Shown in pieces: positions 63,195 to 64,000 of a stretch of DNA of 64,000 nt. Each line of letters starts with the position of its first letter. The stretch's first letter is position 1. Under the pieces are notes generated by a model, which was given only the letters and a program-made list of their open reading frames with translations, did no database searches and was not told the DNA's origin. The position numbers were made by a program, and so were the translations under genes. The stretch is from Nitrososphaeraceae archaeon. GTDB taxonomy: Archaea; Thermoproteota; Nitrososphaeria; Nitrososphaerales; Nitrososphaeraceae. The DNA is taken from NCBI GenBank assembly GCA_009377575.1, contig WHTU01000006.1:35185-99184 (forward strand), read 5' to 3'.

Positions 63195-63761
63195 TTATTG
63201 TGAATTTAATTCTATTCGGCTTACCATATTGTCTCTAAAAGGAGGCGCGTCGCTAGCGTTCTTAACATTTGTAAATTCATTATTCTCTGAATAATACGAA
63301 TAAGTAATGTCATAATCACTGAGTTTAAGAATTCGTTCTGAAAACGATCCTGTTGAATTATCCGTGATCGGGATGGTCGCATTGTCTGGCGAGTATATTT
63401 GCATAAAATCACCCAATGTGAGCCTGATTGGTCTCACATACTCAATGTGAATTTCGTTGCCTTGCATGTCAGTGTGAATGGTTCTGAGACACGGTTTACC
63501 ATCCACAGTATCATTGCCGATCCCAGCTGGAAGCAATTTTGGTTCACCATTAACGGATACTTCTACAGTAGAATGAATACTGAATGTGTCTACGTTGTGC
63601 CCCTTCAGGCAAACTTCGAGAGGAGTTGGTGGGGGTGCAAAAAGAGGAATTATTACCAGTGTTACAAGAATAGATGCCCCCATAGCCACCGGCGGGATGA
63701 GCAATTCTTTTTTACCTAGCCTTCTTCTTGGTTTCTCCTCTTTTACCTTCCGTTTAGGCAT
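63195..63761 (-). CDS. Hypothetical protein with N-terminal membrane anchor
   Basis: A 188-residue protein. A very basic cytoplasmic start (residues 1-22, many Lys/Arg) precedes a single membrane segment (LIPPVAMGASILVTLVIIPL). The rest is a predicted extracellular beta domain with Asn-x-Ser/Thr sequons and two Cys (LEVCLKGHN, GKPCLRTIH), which could form a disulfide. Its family is not known to me but the design is common in Thaumarchaea. It is 37 bp upstream of the dehydrogenase gene on the same strand. Confidence 0.7.
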   Translation of the reverse strand: MPKRKVKEEKPRRRLGKKELLIPPVAMGASILVTLVIIPLFAPPPTPLEVCLKGHNVDTFSIHSTVEVSVNGEPKLLPAGIGNDTVDGKPCLRTIHTDMQGNEIHIEYVRPIRLTLGDFMQIYSPDNATIPITDNSTGSFSERILKLSDYDITYSYYSENNEFTNVKNASDAPPFRDNMVSRIELNSQ

Positions 63762-63834
63762 TTACGATTTCACGAGGAATGTGGTACGACCTGTTATTAG
63801 TGCTTTTCCAGCTTATTCCAAAGTATAATAGATT

Positions 63835-63855
63835 CGACCAAACGTCTACTGGTCG
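63835..63855. repeat. Inverted repeat CGACCA/TGGTCG
   Basis: A perfect 6-bp stem (63835-63840 and 63850-63855) with a 9-base loop in the intergenic region upstream of the membrane protein gene. Possible operator or terminator stem. Confidence 0.4.
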
Positions 63856-63874
63856 GCCCTAAAAATCCAAATTT

Positions 63875-64000
63875 TCATACGAATTTCGTATTACGGCGAT
63901 CAAAGTATCTATCCGACACAAATAAAGCTTGACCACGCCTATGTTGACGTCGCACTGCTAGCTCGCTTTCCTTCAGTGACAGTAGATATGGGAGCAGTTC
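63875..64000 (-). CDS. Possible C-terminal end of a gene continuing beyond the window
   Basis: On the minus strand the last 126 bases are open without a stop to TGA at 63875-63877, and read as a plausible basic tail (ELLPYLLSLKESELAVRR and onwards, ending RNTKFV). A plus-strand frame of the same stretch is also open. Without the following sequence this cannot be separated from chance. Confidence 0.25.
   Translation of the reverse strand, partial: ELLPYLLSLKESELAVRRQHRRGQALFVSDRYFDRRNTKFV
63877..63891. repeat. Palindrome ATACGAA-T-TTCGTAT
   Basis: A perfect 15-bp palindrome, 7-bp arms around one base. It lies about 20 bp from the repeat at 63835. Pairs of inverted repeats in a promoter are typical of repressor sites. 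It also overlaps the stop of a possible minus-strand gene end. Confidence 0.4.

Noticed and set aside
1..64000. CRISPR array, insertion sequence, prophage or rRNA operon
   Set aside because: No spaced direct repeats, transposase-like frames or rRNA sequence were found; the only repeats are within sufD and the surface protein gene.

Overview
The window is a stretch of chromosome from an ammonia-oxidising-type archaeon of the class Nitrososphaeria (Thaumarchaeota). The evidence is the combination of a eukaryote-like topoisomerase IB, archaeal RadA, DnaG, aEF1B, RpoF/Rpb4 and L21e, a type of Zn-ferredoxin, F420 biosynthesis (cofG/cofH), geranylgeranyl reductases, and an ADP-forming acyl-CoA synthetase of the sort used in the thaumarchaeal 3-hydroxypropionate/4-hydroxybutyrate cycle. 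The DNA is moderately AT-rich and TTG starts are frequent. A soil lineage (Nitrososphaerales, for example Nitrosocosmicus-like) is a guess. I see no rRNA, CRISPR array, insertion sequence or prophage.

Layout. 1-6.5 kb: two geranylgeranyl reductase paralogs (one cut by the window edge), translin-like protein, UPF0147, heme farnesyltransferase CtaB, a Zn-ribbon/aEF1B pair, Pth2. 6.9-11.4 kb: a class II fumarase/aspartase, a winged-helix protein, a coiled-coil protein, and a PurF-like protein whose catalytic residues are gone. 11.5-15.4 kb: YchF-type GTPase, Kae1, Bud32 and a HAM1/RdgB pyrophosphatase. 15.5-20.9 kb: a secreted repeat-bearing surface protein, Taw1, an intron-containing tRNA-His, tRNA-Met and a CBS-domain protein. 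21-27 kb: topoisomerase IB, a RAM-domain regulator, CofH/CofG and a membrane glycosyltransferase. 27.1-29.4 kb: a TfuA-YcaO pair with a divergent 57-residue protein that looks like an NHLP/Os1348-type leader protein, the best candidate here for an undescribed system. 29.9-36.1 kb: PheST, TrpRS, CoaD and a multi-domain ferredoxin. 36.3-44.8 kb: a UbiE-like methyltransferase, ADP-forming acyl-CoA synthetase, IscA-like protein, GDH, TatA, a Toprim protein, DnaG and a convergent pair for FMN and FAD synthesis. 45.3-48.2 kb: a membrane histidine kinase, a tiny C2H2 zinc finger and a response regulator with an unusual insertion. 48.2-51.1 kb: SufD (with an 18-bp minisatellite) and SufB. 51.3-58.1 kb: a continuous seven-gene operon from glutamyl-tRNA to uroporphyrinogen III and sirohydrochlorin/siroheme. 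58.4-62.1 kb: RadA, then L21e-RpoF-DUF655-KsgA and an HemK-like methyltransferase. 62.1-63.8 kb: an isocitrate-dehydrogenase family enzyme and a membrane-anchored protein.

Functionally the region is mostly core housekeeping (translation, tRNA modification, replication/recombination, cofactors: heme/siroheme, F420, FMN/FAD, CoA, Fe-S). The accessory items most worth a second look are the YcaO/TfuA/leader-like cluster, the dead PurF paralog, the repeat-bearing SufD and surface protein, and the two-component region. Several genes below are too short for a 60-codon cutoff and were read directly from the DNA. All family assignments rest on motif recognition by eye; no database search was run.
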